64,000 nucleotides of DNA from Candidatus Chlorobium masyuteum (lineage in GTDB: Bacteria > Bacteroidota > Chlorobiia > Chlorobiales > Chlorobiaceae): the NCBI RefSeq assembly GCF_011601315.1, contig NZ_JAAORA010000004.1, forward strand, positions 135,456 to 199,455, in the 5' to 3' direction. Each line of letters begins with the position of its first letter. Within the stretch, counting starts at the first letter, position 1. Below, piece by piece: positions 9,781-19,217 of this stretch. Under the pieces are notes generated by a model, which was not told the DNA's origin, made no database searches, and was given only the letters and a program-made list of their open reading frames with translations. The position numbers and the translations under genes were made by a program.

Positions 9781-9920
9781 GTGAACCTCGCTATACCGTC
9801 GTGAGCGGCTGAGAGCGAGGCGGAAGGAGCTCAGAAACCGGAATGTACACAGAGTACATGAGGATTTCGAGCACCGCCCAACGAGGCAATCGAGCCGCGC
9901 AACAGGTACAGTGAGGTTCA
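9781..9920 (-). repeat. Long imperfect palindrome (ERIC-like plan) at the nrdJ 3' end, copy A
   Basis: The outer arms TGAACCTCGCTATACC and (reverse complement) TGAACCTCACTGTACC face each other over 140 bases. The core carries CCGGAATGTACAC, then GTACATGAGGATT and GAGCACCGCCC. Copies B (50858-51001) and C (54684-54787) share this core in the same orientation. The TGA at the right tip is the actual stop codon of nrdJ, so the element reaches into the gene. Length and single-hairpin design recall ERIC elements and small MITEs. No transposase is present. Confidence 0.75.
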
Positions 9921-12900
9921 GGAGCAGCCGGTGGTCATGCCGCAATCCTCACAAACCTTGCACGTCCCGTTCTGCTTGACGCGCATGGAACCGCAGTTTT
10001 CGCACTGCTCGCCGGTATAGCCCTGAACCTTGGCCTGATAGACCTGGCTTTTGCGGGTTGAGGAGCCTTCTGAACTACTGTGAACAGCAAGGGCCGGCTC
10101 GGCAACAGGCGCATGACCGTTCGAGCCGCTAATGCCCTCGGCATCACCCTCATGCACCTCATCAACAGCTTTAACATGAACAAAATCCTTCCGGCCGAGA
10201 TAGTCATAGCCGATTGAGCGGAAAACATAATCCAGAATGGAGGTGGAGTTCTTGATGGCATTATGGCCCTGAACCGCACCTGCCGGTTCAAAGCGGGTAA
10301 AGGTAAAGCTGTCCACCAGCTCTTCAAGCGGCATACCGTACTGCAGCGCTTTTGAAGCGAGCACGGCAAAACAGTTGAGGAGCCCCTTGAAGGAAGCGCC
10401 CTCCTTGTACATGTCGATAAAAACCTCACCGAGAGAGCCGTCCTGATACTCCCCTGTTCTGAGAAAGACCTTGTGTCCACCAACATAGGCTTCACGGATG
10501 TACCCCTTTCTGCGTTTCGGCAGATAGCGGCGCTCGGAGCGGTGATAGACCCGTTCAACAATCTGCTCCTGAACCTCTTTGGGACCCTTGGTCTCGTCAA
10601 GGCTCTCTTCGGTGCCAAGCATAATGACTTCGTCAAGATCCTGATAGCTGGAGCTGTTGAGCGGCTGGGAGAGCTTTGAACCGTCGCGGTAGACCGTAAT
10701 AGCCTTGATCATATGCTGCCATGCCGAGGTGTAGACCTCACCGATTTCAGCCGTAGTGGCGGTAGAAGGCATGTTGACCGTTTTGGAGATCGCGCCTGAA
10801 ATAAATGGCTGTACCGACGACATCATGCGCACATGGGCCATATGCTTGATATAGCGCTGACCTTTCTTGCCGCACCGGCTGGCGCAGTCAAAGACCGGCA
10901 GATGCTCCAGCTTCAGATGAGGAGCACCTTCGATGGTCATGGTGCCGCACACATAGTCATTGGCCAACTCGGCATCCTCCGGCGTAGCGCCGAGAGCCTG
11001 AAGCAGATCAAAGTCTGGATCGTTCAGCTGCTGATCACTGAAACCGAGCGAAGCGCAGAACTCCTCTCCGAGAATCCATTTGTTAAAGGCAAAACGGATA
11101 TCAAAAACCGTTTCAAGCTGCGACTCGACCACGTCAATCTTCTCATCGCTGAAGCCGCGGGTTTTAAGCCACTGTCGGTTGATGGAGGGCGAACCGGCAA
11201 GCGTGCCATGCCCCTTGCAGTAGTGCTCAATGTCGTCAATCTGTGACGGGGTGTAACCGAGCCGTTCAAGCGCCTTGTGCACCGACTGATTGACAATCTT
11301 GAAGTAGCCGCCACCGGCCAGTTTCTTGAATTTGACAATAGCAAACTCCGGCTCAATTCCGGTCGTATCACAATCCATAACCAGTCCGATGGTGCCGGTA
11401 GGCGCAATCACGCTCACCTGGGCATTTCGGAAACCATACTTCTTGCCCTTCTGGAGCGCCTCATCCCAGATCTTTCCGGCAGCCTCGAAGAGCTCCTTAG
11501 GGCAGTACTCCGAATCAATACCGCGAGGGCTGACCGAAAGCCCCTCATACTCCTCTTCAGAGAGGTTGTGTGCTGCCCGGCGATGGTTGCGGATAACACG
11601 AAGCATATCCTTTGCATTTGCGCTGTGACCGGCAAAAGCTCCGAGGTCATGCGCCATCTCTGCCGAGGTGGCATAGGCCTGACCGGTCATGACCGATGCA
11701 ATTGCACCGGCAAGGGCCAGCGCTTTTGGTGAATCGTAAGGGATGCCGAGCACCATCAGTACGGTGCCGAGATTGGCAAAACCAAGCCCGAGCGTTCTGT
11801 ACTCGTAACTCAGGCGGGCAATCTCCTTTGAAGGAAAATGCGCCATCAGCACTGAAATTTCAAGGACGATAGTCCAGAGAGCTGAAGCGTGCTGCAGCTC
11901 ACGGATCTTTACCTTGCCCGACTCCTCATCAATGAAATGGATAAGGTTGAGACTTGCAAGATTGCAGGCTGTGTCGTCAAGGAACATGTACTCCGAGCAG
12001 GGGTTGCTCGCATTGATCCGTCCGCTTGCCGGGCAGGTGTGCCACTCGTTGATCGTTGTATCGAACTGCAAGCCCGGATCGGCGCACTTCCATGCACTGA
12101 GCAGAATTTTCTCCCACAAATCACGCGCCTTTACTGCACGGACGTTCTTGCCGGTTGTACGCTGGCGAAGCTGCCAGATATCGTCATTCTCCACCGCCTT
12201 CATGAACTCGTTGGTCACCCTGACGGTATTGTTGGAGTTCTGGCCGCCGACCGTCTGGTAGGCTTCCGACTCATAATTGGAGTTATACTCATCAAAATCA
12301 AGCGTCGTGAATCCCTGTTCGACCAAAGCAAGCACCCGTATGATATAGCTCATCGGCACGGCCCTGCTGAGCGCATTCTGAATCAGGCGGTTGAGTGCCG
12401 GATTCTCCTTGCGGTCAGAACCGTTCAAAAGAGCCTCTTCAACAATGGCCTGCAGAAAACGGGAGCAGATTCTTGATCCGGCCACGAGCGAGGCAACCTT
12501 GTCCTCCTCCTTGGCCTTCCATTCGATAAATTTCTCCACATCCGGATGGTCGATATCGACAATAACCATCTTGGCTGCCCTGCGGGTTGTGCCGCCTGAT
12601 TTTATAGCTCCGGCCGCAGAATCAAAAATCTTCAGAAAACTCATCAGACCCGACGAACTTCCGCCGCCACTCAGTTTTTCACCTCCCGAGCGAAGGTTGG
12701 AGTAGTTGGTACCCGAGCCGCTGCCGAACTTGAATACCCTCGCCTCACGAATCGCCAGATCGAAAATACCACCCTCATTGACCAGATCGTCACTGACCGA
12801 CTGGATAAAACAGGCGTGAGCCTGCGGGCGGCTGTAGGCATCCTCGGACTCCTTCACCTCACGCGTTTCAGGATCAACATGGTAGTGACCCTGTGCAGGC

Positions 12901-13358
12901 CCGGTCGTGCCATAGGCAAAATTAAGGCCTGTATTGAACCACTGCGGAGAGTTGGGTGCGCCCATCTGCTTGAGAATCATGAAAGCGACCTCATCATAAA
13001 AGGTCTGGGCATCTTCCGCTGTATCAAAATATCTGTTTTTCTCACCCCAATCCTTCCAGCACCCTGCCAGACGATGAACAACCTCCCTGATGGAGTGCTC
13101 ACTGCCGGTCACAGGATGCCCTTCGGCATCAAGAATAATTTCGCCATTTTCGTCCCGCTGGGGCACCCCGGTTTTGCGGAAATATTTCTGTGCAAGAATA
13201 TCTGCGGCAACCTGCGACCACTGTTTCGGCACCTCGATATCGGTCATTTCAAACACTTTCGAACCGTCCGGATTCCGCAGAACCGAAGAGCGTGTCGTGT
13301 ATTCAAACCTGTCGAAAACATTTTCGCCGGGACTGGTGAACAGACGGGAAATTTTCAT
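9918..13358 (-). CDS. nrdJ: Adenosylcobalamin-dependent ribonucleotide reductase (class II)
   Basis: A 1146-residue protein of the long B12-dependent ribonucleoside-diphosphate reductase type. It makes deoxyribonucleotides using adenosylcobalamin as radical source, and so works with or without oxygen. An NPCSE motif near residue 450 supplies the Asn-Cys-Glu of the radical site, followed by DTACNLASLNL. The C-terminus carries a zinc-ribbon-like CENCGS ... CKVCEDCG, whose cysteines would serve as the redox tail. The ATG at 13358 has GGAG eight bases upstream. A cobalamin riboswitch lies ~240 bases upstream on the same strand. The stop codon falls inside a palindromic repeat. Confidence 0.93.
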   Translation of the reverse strand: MKISRLFTSPGENVFDRFEYTTRSSVLRNPDGSKVFEMTDIEVPKQWSQVAADILAQKYFRKTGVPQRDENGEIILDAEGHPVTGSEHSIREVVHRLAGCWKDWGEKNRYFDTAEDAQTFYDEVAFMILKQMGAPNSPQWFNTGLNFAYGTTGPAQGHYHVDPETREVKESEDAYSRPQAHACFIQSVSDDLVNEGGIFDLAIREARVFKFGSGSGTNYSNLRSGGEKLSGGGSSSGLMSFLKIFDSAAGAIKSGGTTRRAAKMVIVDIDHPDVEKFIEWKAKEEDKVASLVAGSRICSRFLQAIVEEALLNGSDRKENPALNRLIQNALSRAVPMSYIIRVLALVEQGFTTLDFDEYNSNYESEAYQTVGGQNSNNTVRVTNEFMKAVENDDIWQLRQRTTGKNVRAVKARDLWEKILLSAWKCADPGLQFDTTINEWHTCPASGRINASNPCSEYMFLDDTACNLASLNLIHFIDEESGKVKIRELQHASALWTIVLEISVLMAHFPSKEIARLSYEYRTLGLGFANLGTVLMVLGIPYDSPKALALAGAIASVMTGQAYATSAEMAHDLGAFAGHSANAKDMLRVIRNHRRAAHNLSEEEYEGLSVSPRGIDSEYCPKELFEAAGKIWDEALQKGKKYGFRNAQVSVIAPTGTIGLVMDCDTTGIEPEFAIVKFKKLAGGGYFKIVNQSVHKALERLGYTPSQIDDIEHYCKGHGTLAGSPSINRQWLKTRGFSDEKIDVVESQLETVFDIRFAFNKWILGEEFCASLGFSDQQLNDPDFDLLQALGATPEDAELANDYVCGTMTIEGAPHLKLEHLPVFDCASRCGKKGQRYIKHMAHVRMMSSVQPFISGAISKTVNMPSTATTAEIGEVYTSAWQHMIKAITVYRDGSKLSQPLNSSSYQDLDEVIMLGTEESLDETKGPKEVQEQIVERVYHRSERRYLPKRRKGYIREAYVGGHKVFLRTGEYQDGSLGEVFIDMYKEGASFKGLLNCFAVLASKALQYGMPLEELVDSFTFTRFEPAGAVQGHNAIKNSTSILDYVFRSIGYDYLGRKDFVHVKAVDEVHEGDAEGISGSNGHAPVAEPALAVHSSSEGSSTRKSQVYQAKVQGYTGEQCENCGSMRVKQNGTCKVCEDCGMTTGCS

Positions 13359-13558
13359 AGAGATTCTCCAGTATCAGTATTGATATGTGACTGTATAAAT
13401 AATTATATAATTATAACTTAGCGGACTTGCGCCCTCAATGACACTCTCTGCTCGATATCAGATTTTCCAATAAAGTTTAATATAACATTTATCGAAAAAG
13501 ATGGCTATTCGAGACAATTTCTCTGTTTTTTTTCCCTTCTTTCCTGTGAAAAAATGCA

Positions 13559-13599
13559 AGGTTTATTGCCTGACTTTGATCCCGAAGTCAAATGGCAAT
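13559..13599 (-). terminator. Hairpin after the B12 box, possible expression platform
   Basis: On the minus strand ATTGCC, three unpaired bases and TGACTT pair with AAGTCA-GGCAAT across an eight-base loop, directly 3' of the riboswitch aptamer. A run of six T begins about ten bases after the stem, which is late for a standard intrinsic terminator. It may be an attenuator or an anti-terminator partner; the sequence alone does not decide. Confidence 0.4.
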
Positions 13600-13855
13600 A
13601 TCTTTCCGGCAGGTCTCCTGACTATCAACGGTTTTCTGCCCTTTCGGCAGGCGTTCAATGTGGAAAAAGCCTTCCCCCGTCTCTCCGGTGGTAACATCTC
13701 GGATAACGACGTGGCTTGATCCTGCTGAATAGAAAATGAACAAACTGGGTTGTTTGCCTCCCCTCTCCAGCGAACCGTTTTTCAGTTGCGGGTACAGTGT
13801 ACGAATCTCACGTACTTCCCTATTATCCGGACCATTTCAAGTCCGGCACCAGAAA
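13600..13855 (-). promoter_or_regulatory. Cobalamin riboswitch upstream of nrdJ
   Basis: Read on the minus strand from 13855 downward, the classic AdoCbl aptamer elements appear in order. These are GGTGCC (13850-13845), ATAGGGAAGTACGTGAGA, the CCCGCAACTG core, AGCCAC, GGGGGAAGGC, and the B12 box AGTCAGGAGACCTGCC (13623-13608). This order and spacing are diagnostic. Just downstream is a hairpin (ATTGCC ... TGACTT / AAGTCA-GGCAAT), with a T-run about ten bases later that could be part of the expression platform. The nearest gene on that strand is nrdJ, about 240 bases further on. Confidence 0.92.
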
Positions 13856-13982
13856 AAAAGAACTGATAACAGTGTACTGTTTTTTTCCCTCGCTTTCAAC
13901 CGCAAAAGAGGGTAATCTTCATTTTTCGCGATCTCCGGAAAAAACAGAGTCAGATAAAAGATCGGGACGACACTACAGCAAA

Positions 13983-15449
13983 TCACAAATTTTTAACAGG
14001 AATATCACCAAGCACAGCAACAAGCAGATCCCAGAATTTCCCGACAGAGGGAATATGCACCTTCTCATCCGGAGAGTGCGGGTAGCGAATGGTGGGACCA
14101 AAAGAGATCATATCAAGTGCAGGGTATGCGCCTCCTATAATACCGCACTCAAGACCCGCATGAACCGCACTCGTCACAGGAATCTTCCCGAACTTCTTCT
14201 GAAATAGATCCTGCATGATCTTCAGAATCGGCGACTCAGGATCCGGTTTCCAGCCGGGATAGCCTCCGTCAACCACCGAACCCGCCCCTGCAAGATCAAA
14301 AAGAGCCGTGATCATGTGCTCAAGATCGACTTTCGCCGAATCAACCGAACTTCTGACGAGAGAGTCAACAGCAATTGTGCCGTTCCCGGATTTCACCATG
14401 GCAAGATTATTGGAGGTTTCAACAAGACCCTCCATCTCACTGCTCATTCGCATAACGCCATTCGGACAGGCATAGATGGCCTTCATCAATCTGAGAAACA
14501 CTGCCGGTTCAATAGCCGTTTCGGGGAGAGAAACAGAAACCACTTCAATCTGCAGGGCTGGTTCAACCGCTCGCAGCTCATCTTGTATGGTGCCCCTCAA
14601 AACAGAGAGTCGGTCAAGAAAAGCAGCCGCCGTTACTTCGGGAACAGCAGCAACGGCAAAGGATTCACGAGGGATGGCATTACGCAGACTTCCCCCGTCA
14701 ATGGATATAAGCTGCAAACCATACCCGATATGGCCTTCATAGAGAATCCGGTTCATGATCTTGTTGGCATTACCACGGCCCAGATGGATATCCACACCGC
14801 TGTGGCCGCCCATCAAGCCGGTTACGCTGATCCTGAAGCCCTGGTAGTCCTCCGATAGAGCGTGTTCAGTGTAGTTGAAAGTTGAGGTTACGTTGACACC
14901 TCCGGCGCAGCCGATAAAGAGCTCCCCATCATCCTCCGAATCAAGATTCATGAGAATCTCACCCTTCAGCACTCCGGGTTTCAGACCCATTGCCCCGCTC
15001 ATCCCGGCCTCCTCGTTGCTGGTAAAGAGCGCTTCAATAGGACCATGCTTTAGCGTTGTAGACTCAAGCACGGCCATCGCTACCGCAACCCCGACACCAT
15101 TGTCAGCACCAAGTGTGGTGCCATCGGCCCGCACCCACTCGCCATCAATAATGGTCTCAATCGGATCTTTTGCAAAATCATGGCTCTTTCCGGTGTTCTT
15201 CTGCGGCACCATATCCAGATGAGCCTGCAGAATCACCCCCTTCCGGTTCTCCAGTCCCGAAGTGGCCGGCTTGCGGATAATGACATTGTCAGCATCATCC
15301 ACAATACTCTCAAGGCCGAGGTTGCGACCGAATGCCGTCATGAATTCACGAATCTTCTCCTCATGGCCCGAAGGCCGGGGAATACGGGTCAGGCTCTGAA
15401 AATGCCTCCAAACCTCATGCGGGCTCAACCCTGAAATATCGTTGTTCAT
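13983..15449 (-). CDS. pepD: Aminoacyl-histidine dipeptidase / cytosol non-specific dipeptidase
   Basis: A 488-residue M20-family metallopeptidase close to E. coli PepD in length and sequence. Metal and catalytic motifs are in place: ILQAHLDMVP near residue 95, TTLGADNGVG near 120, and an EEAG glutamate pair near 150. It hydrolyses dipeptides (including Xaa-His) in the cytosol and needs zinc or a similar metal. The ATG at 15449 begins MNNDISGLSPHEVW. It is transcribed leftward. nrdJ follows on the same strand, but the riboswitch lies between them, so they are probably separate units. Confidence 0.9.
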   Translation of the reverse strand: MNNDISGLSPHEVWRHFQSLTRIPRPSGHEEKIREFMTAFGRNLGLESIVDDADNVIIRKPATSGLENRKGVILQAHLDMVPQKNTGKSHDFAKDPIETIIDGEWVRADGTTLGADNGVGVAVAMAVLESTTLKHGPIEALFTSNEEAGMSGAMGLKPGVLKGEILMNLDSEDDGELFIGCAGGVNVTSTFNYTEHALSEDYQGFRISVTGLMGGHSGVDIHLGRGNANKIMNRILYEGHIGYGLQLISIDGGSLRNAIPRESFAVAAVPEVTAAAFLDRLSVLRGTIQDELRAVEPALQIEVVSVSLPETAIEPAVFLRLMKAIYACPNGVMRMSSEMEGLVETSNNLAMVKSGNGTIAVDSLVRSSVDSAKVDLEHMITALFDLAGAGSVVDGGYPGWKPDPESPILKIMQDLFQKKFGKIPVTSAVHAGLECGIIGGAYPALDMISFGPTIRYPHSPDEKVHIPSVGKFWDLLVAVLGDIPVKNL

Positions 15450-16041
15450 AAAATGTATTGTTGTTGGAGGGCAGAACCCTCATTTTCCGGGAGCGCCGAG
15501 ATCCAGCTCGGCATAAGGTTTGTAATACTATCATAACAGGCGACAACTTGTTCATTTTTTTCAGGTTACCCGATAGATCAGTCTCCAATATCAATCGCTC
15601 TGCATACATATTAATCCCCTGACCATATTGAGTTTATTACAGCTCTGCACCAAAACCACTCAATACCTCTGCATATCTGCTATTCGTGAAAATATACATC
15701 AGTAGAGGTTGCCGACAAAAACAGGAAAACTGAAATTGATTGCCGGGAACATGGTTCCCAAGCTCTGTAGACTCAAAGAAGTTAGTAGAGCGCATTCCGC
15801 AACCCTCACACTCTCTGCAAGGGGTTTCAATCCACGCGCCCAAAGCAGGGCATGACTGTGCAAATAAAAGAGCGGCCCCGGTGCATCCAGACTCGCGCCT
15901 CCTGGGATAGCTTACACCCCATTATGAGTTCACAGCCAATAACTGATCCTTTTGAAAAAACAGAAATTGGATTATTAATTACCTCTGTCACTTACGTCCC
16001 TTAATCCCCCACGAATGGATAGCACTCAAAAATATACTTGG
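15450..16041. other. Intergenic region between pepD and the CRISPR array
   Basis: About 590 bases without a supported gene. It holds a short hairpin (15495-15512: GCCGAG, six-base loop, CTCGGC) in the pepD leader, and the solitary type I-C-like repeat at 15824-15856. Short ORFs here have no recognisable content. One of them simply translates the I-C-like repeat. The last 185 bases before the array show no leader-like features, as expected for the trailer end. Confidence 0.5.
15824..15856 (-). repeat. Solitary type I-C-like CRISPR repeat (relic)
   Basis: On the minus strand this 33-base unit begins GTCATGCCC, has a small GCCC/GGGC stem, and ends GCGTGGATTGAAAC. That ending is the hallmark 3' end of type I-C repeats (and some type I-B/I-D). 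It is unrelated to the type I-E repeat beginning 186 bases to the right. No second copy lies within the next 100 bases on either side, so it is a single leftover repeat. Its orientation matches a leftward CRISPR-cas locus, the same as the truncated cas3 at 27203-27367. Confidence 0.7.
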
Positions 16042-18877
16042 GAAACACCCCCACGCACATGGGGAAGACTTACCTCTGGAGAGACAAGAAATGTGATCGA
16101 ATGGAAACACCCCCACGCACATGGGGAAGACGGGTGCTGCCGGGATGGTGATTGCTCCGGTCAGGAAACACCCCCACGCACATGGGGAAGACCTTCTCAA
16201 CTGCTTCAACCAAAACATTTATCTGGAAACACCCCCACGCACATGGGGAAGACACGGAAAATCCTCGGCGTAGTTCCCTCGGTTAAGAAACACCCCCACG
16301 CACATGGGGAAGACTCGAAAAGACTCTACTGTTATTGTCATTTGCGTGAAACACCCCCACGCACATGGGGAAGACAAACCGAACTCACTGTATTTGAGCA
16401 ATCAACTAGAAACACCCCCACGCACATGGGGAAGACTGTATTGTGCGATGCAATACAACGAAACATTGAGAAACACCCCCACGCACATGGGGAAGACAAA
16501 ATCCATGCCGCAGACGCTGGGCTCGCTCAGGAAACACCCCCACGCACATGGGGAAGACTTTGGGCTCGATGGCTCCGGGGTGTCCGGACTGGAAACACCC
16601 CCACGCACATGGGGAAGACAATTACGAATGTTCGGCATTCCAACCTGACGATGAAACACCCCCACGCACATGGGGAAGACTTAAGCCCCATATGATGCTC
16701 TGGGCCATAGTCAGAAACACCCCCACGCACATGGGGAAGACTTTTCAACCCTTCAGCGATGAGGGGCTTTTTTAGAAACACCCCCACGCACATGGGGAAG
16801 ACATACTGCTTATAGTTTGTGTCAAGTCCTGCCTGGAAACACCCCCACGCACATGGGGAAGACACAATGACTCCTTTTTCGCTGTGCTTGAATGGAGAAA
16901 CACCCCCACGCACATGGGGAAGACCTTTGTCGCGATGGAATCCTTCACATCAGGGCAGAAACACCCCCACGCACATGGGGAAGACCCTTTTAAATCAACA
17001 ACCGCGTCCTCCTCAATGGAAACACCCCCACGCACATGGGGAAGACGAAAGCATCCGGGCAATCAACACTCATGCGAAAGAAACACCCCCACGCACATGG
17101 GGAAGACTTACGCTGCAAAAACCACGATTACGGGCAAGTAGAAACACCCCCACGCACATGGGGAAGACCCTCCGCTCTCGGCGTGCTCAAGCGTGACGTC
17201 AGAAACACCCCCACGCACATGGGGAAGACATTCGGCCTGCAAAGTGACGTGCGCTCCTTCAAGAAACACCCCCACGCACATGGGGAAGACTGTCAATCCA
17301 ATCACCACTCATCGTTCAACGTAGAAACACCCCCACGCACATGGGGAAGACTGCTAGGAACTCTCGAAAATGAGTGATTAGTAGGAAACACCCCCACGCA
17401 CATGGGGAAGACACCCCCATTACCCTGGACAAGCTGAGTGACGTAGAAACACCCCCACGCACATGGGGAAGACGCTGCATCAAGTACTCATAATCCCACT
17501 CTTTGAGAAACACCCCCACGCACATGGGGAAGACTCTTCCTTGGCATTGCAAGCCAGTTTATCAACGGAAACACCCCCACGCACATGGGGAAGACGGTGG
17601 GCTCATAAAGACAGAGGTTTCAGTGCCAGAAACACCCCCACGCACATGGGGAAGACTCTCAATACTGAATCTGGCCCAAACTACTATCTGGAAACACCCC
17701 CACGCACATGGGGAAGACTTCCTCCGGTGGATCGGAAGATGGATCGACAAGGAAACACCCCCACGCACATGGGGAAGACCGGCAAAAAACCGGCAAATTT
17801 CTCACCACACAAGAAACACCCCCACGCACATGGGGAAGACAGATTATATCACGACGGACGGCGGTCTGCTTTAGAAACACCCCCACGCACATGGGGAAGA
17901 CAGCCGGATGGAGAGGAGGCTCAGGATAGTAATGGAAACACCCCCACGCACATGGGGAAGACAATGTATCAATCAATCATAACGGAAAGGACTCAGAAAC
18001 ACCCCCACGCACATGGGGAAGACGCCTGTGCCATAAGCCCCTTCAGGGCCGACAAGGAAACACCCCCACGCACATGGGGAAGACCTTTCCTTTTAAAAAG
18101 TCTCATCCACGCTCCTGGAAACACCCCCACGCACATGGGGAAGACGGTTTGTTCCGAGTATCGCATTGAGCCAAGTGGGAAACACCCCCACGCACATGGG
18201 GAAGACGAAAGCTTTGCGCTCAGCACCTTACCGGCGGCGGAAACACCCCCACGCACATGGGGAAGACCTCCTCTCTGTCCGTATCACTCATAGTCTCAAA
18301 GAAACACCCCCACGCACATGGGGAAGACACCGGCTTTCTTATTCTCTTTGTCCTTGATTTAGAAACACCCCCACGCACATGGGGAAGACCAACACCAGAT
18401 TTTGGCGTAGAACCAACTCCAAGAAACACCCCCACGCACATGGGGAAGACAGAGTGACTACAAAAAGCATCAATCAAAAATAAGAAACACCCCCACGCAC
18501 ATGGGGAAGACCTGAGACAAGAAAGCTGTGCAAATTTGCTGACGGAAACACCCCCACGCACATGGGGAAGACACACGGAAAGTCAGTGTGCGAAGCGATC
18601 CGCAAGAAACACCCCCACGCACATGGGGAAGACGGTCTCTGTAAATCGCTTTGACATCTCACCCTGGAAACACCCCCACGCACATGGGGAAGACCGGTCA
18701 GGCCGTTCAGCACTGCGACCTGAATCAGAAACACCCCCACGCACATGGGGAAGACTCCATGCAAGAACTGCCCCGGCAACGCTGTCTAGAAACACCCCCA
18801 CGCACATGGGGAAGACTCCAGCGGACTGCAGATATGCTGCACGAAAGTAGAAACACCCCCACGCACATGGGGAAGAC
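16042..18877 (-). CRISPR. Type I-E CRISPR array, 47 repeats and 46 spacers
   Basis: A 28-base repeat (on the plus strand GAAACACCCCC ... ATGGGGAAGAC) recurs 47 times by direct count, first at 16042 and last at 18850. The period is 61 bases, giving 33-base spacers, except for two 34-base spacers (after repeat 1, and before the repeat at 17691). Every copy looks identical, including the terminal ones. Read on the minus strand the repeat starts GTCTTCCCC and ends GGGGGTGTTTC, the usual I-E polarity. The array is therefore transcribed leftward from the cas2 side and cut by Cas6e. The newest spacers should be at the right end. Confidence 0.98.
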
Positions 18878-18896
18878 ACTGGATTTCACTGGACCT

Positions 18897-19217
18897 TCAG
18901 GTTTCTCCGGGAGTTTTTTTAGGCTGAATAACAGGCACAAAACTCTTTTCAATCACCAACGGCATCCCGGATAACTCAATCACATCTCTGCGAGTGTCAC
19001 CAAGTCCATAAATTTCATATCCGGGCGGAGTGTTGCTGCTATTGAAAATCATCAATCCGGATTCAGGTGGGCAGTATTTGTGCAAATAATCTATAACTTT
19101 TTTTGCCACAGAGTCTTTGATACCTGAAACAAACATGTTAGCACGTGGTTCTACAAACCAAAGTTTCATTCGTCCGCGCACTGCGGGCGGCAGATCATTG
19201 GCAATTACAACCAGCAT
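18897..19217 (-). CDS. cas2: CRISPR integrase subunit Cas2 (type I-E)
   Basis: A 106-residue protein starting MLVVIANDLPPAVRGRMKLW, the type I-E Cas2 (CasB2) signature with P-P-x-x-R-G-R. It forms the central dimer of the Cas1-Cas2 spacer-integration complex. It begins in a TAATG overlap with cas1. It is about a dozen residues longer than E. coli Cas2, with a C-terminal tail IEKSFVPVIQPKKTPGET. Its stop lies only 19 bases from the first CRISPR repeat, so any leader or crRNA promoter must sit partly inside this coding sequence. Confidence 0.93.
   Translation of the reverse strand: MLVVIANDLPPAVRGRMKLWFVEPRANMFVSGIKDSVAKKVIDYLHKYCPPESGLMIFNSSNTPPGYEIYGLGDTRRDVIELSGMPLVIEKSFVPVIQPKKTPGET

Noticed and set aside
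10473..13421. Several plus-strand ORFs of 68-201 residues
   Set aside because: All are antisense to nrdJ, whose protein is clearly the real product.
13501..13719. Small ORFs across the nrdJ leader
   Set aside because: The stretch is the cobalamin riboswitch; conserved RNA motifs explain the sequence.
15637..15843. 68-residue leftward ORF starting MGAWIETP
   Set aside because: Its start lies in the I-C-like repeat (GTGGATTGAAAC translates as WIET); the rest has no recognisable content.
16015..18974. Many ORFs on both strands with repeated KHPHAHGED / ETPPRTWGR / NTPTHMGKT or SSPCAWGCF / LPHVRGGVS segments
   Set aside because: They are translations of the CRISPR repeats in different frames, not proteins.
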